From: Candidatus Cloacimonadota bacterium | GTDB lineage: Bacteria; Cloacimonadota; Cloacimonadia; JGIOTU-2; B8-G9 | Direction of reading: 5' to 3' | DNA: 5,815 nt | NCBI GenBank assembly: GCA_003647765.1 | Contig: QMNM01000113.1 | Coordinates: 1 to 5,815, forward strand | Made by a program: the position numbers and the translations under genes | Notes under the pieces: generated by a model | What the model was told of the DNA's origin: nothing | Seen by the model: the letters and a program-made list of their open reading frames with translations, nothing else | Database searches by the model: none | In this document: positions 5,369 through 5,815 of the stretch, one piece after another | Layout: every line of letters starts with the position of its first letter | Numbering within the stretch: the first letter of the stretch is position 1

Positions 5369-5815
5369 AAAGTAAAATACAAAGCAATAGTTTCTCAATT
5401 TTATTGATAGTAGTTATCTTAATTCGTGTAGGAGTATTTCTTACTATCCAACCACAAATAGCTAAAGACACGGGTGGGTATACCAATTTAGCTAATCATA
5501 TTTTGCGGCTAAATTTTAGTGATTATAGTGGTGCAAGAACCCCCGGTTATCCATTGATAATTGCTCTTGCTGATATGAATTTTAAGATTGTAATGATTTT
5601 TCAATTGCTAATGGGGATTATTATATCTATCTCATTATATAAAATAATTCTTATACTTACAAAAAGCAAGTTGCTATCACTATTTTCAGGATTATCATAT
5701 TCTTTGTATTTGCCACAATTGTATAGAGAAACTGTAATTCTTACTGAAACGACAGCTACATTTTTTATAGTTCTATCATTTTTATTTCTTCTTTATTTGA
5801 TGAAAAGCCAGGATG
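5365..5815 (+). CDS. GT-C type membrane glycosyltransferase (ArnT/PMT-like), N-terminal part
   Basis: The reading frame opens with ATG 5365, which overlaps the GtrA stop as ATGA, and runs off the window after 150 codons. The fragment has hydrophobic segments at about 10-28, 76-98 and 124-145. The first periplasmic loop carries KDTGGYTNLANHIL (34-47) with D35, then ARTPGYPLIIAL (57-68). This D-x3-Y-x2-LA plus R-x-PGYP layout is typical of GT39/ArnT-like and related GT-C transferases, where an acidic residue in that loop is catalytic. TETTATFF (127-134) matches the next conserved SE-type helix. Such enzymes transfer a sugar from a polyprenyl-phosphate donor to an acceptor outside the cytoplasm, so it would use the product of the upstream genes. 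Acceptor and sugar are unknown. The full family length is about 400-600 residues. Confidence 0.82.
   Translation, partial: MKSKIQSNSFSILLIVVILIRVGVFLTIQPQIAKDTGGYTNLANHILRLNFSDYSGARTPGYPLIIALADMNFKIVMIFQLLMGIIISISLYKIILILTKSKLLSLFSGLSYSLYLPQLYRETVILTETTATFFIVLSFLFLLYLMKSQD

Overview
The window is AT-rich DNA (by eye about 30% G+C) with every supported gene on the + strand. It fits a low-GC Gram-negative bacterium: there is a lipobox-bearing surface lipoprotein with a right-handed beta-helix and a set of cell-envelope glycan genes. The beta-helix lipoprotein style and the mosaic spacers built from CTCTGTG and TACGCAT words remind me of uncultured anaerobic lineages such as the FCB group or Cloacimonadota-like bacteria. 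That placement is recollection and inference only; no phylogenetic marker is present.

Layout. 1-216 is the C-terminal end of a Gfo/Idh/MocA oxidoreductase, probably a nucleotide-sugar dehydrogenase. 217-361 is a gene-free spacer made of short repeated words. 362-805 is a MntA-like minimal nucleotidyltransferase antitoxin without its HEPN toxin partner; a 17-codon ORF overlapping its end may be a toxin stub. 864-2360 is a beta-helix lipoprotein. Its 3' end overlaps 2353-3210, a UbiA-family polyprenyl-phosphate phosphoribosyltransferase. 3211-3390 is a second gene-free spacer sharing ordered words with the first. From 3391 the genes are tightly packed: a YqeG-type HAD phosphatase (3391-3903), an extended-SDR NAD-dependent epimerase/dehydratase (3885-4928), a GtrA-family membrane protein (4928-5368) and the start of a GT-C type membrane glycosyltransferase (5365 to the window edge). 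The last four overlap one another by 19, 1 and 4 bases, which indicates one translationally coupled operon.

How they may work together. UbiA-type phosphoribosyltransferase, phosphatase, SDR, GtrA flippase and GT-C transferase follow the logic of the mycobacterial decaprenyl-phosphoryl-arabinose pathway: attach phosphoribose to a polyprenyl phosphate, dephosphorylate, modify the sugar, flip it, and transfer the pentofuranose outside the cytoplasm. No DprE1-like FAD oxidoreductase or DprE2-like classical SDR is visible, so the final sugar could be ribofuranose, arabinofuranose or something else. This is the most interesting reading of the window; it is inference from families and gene order.
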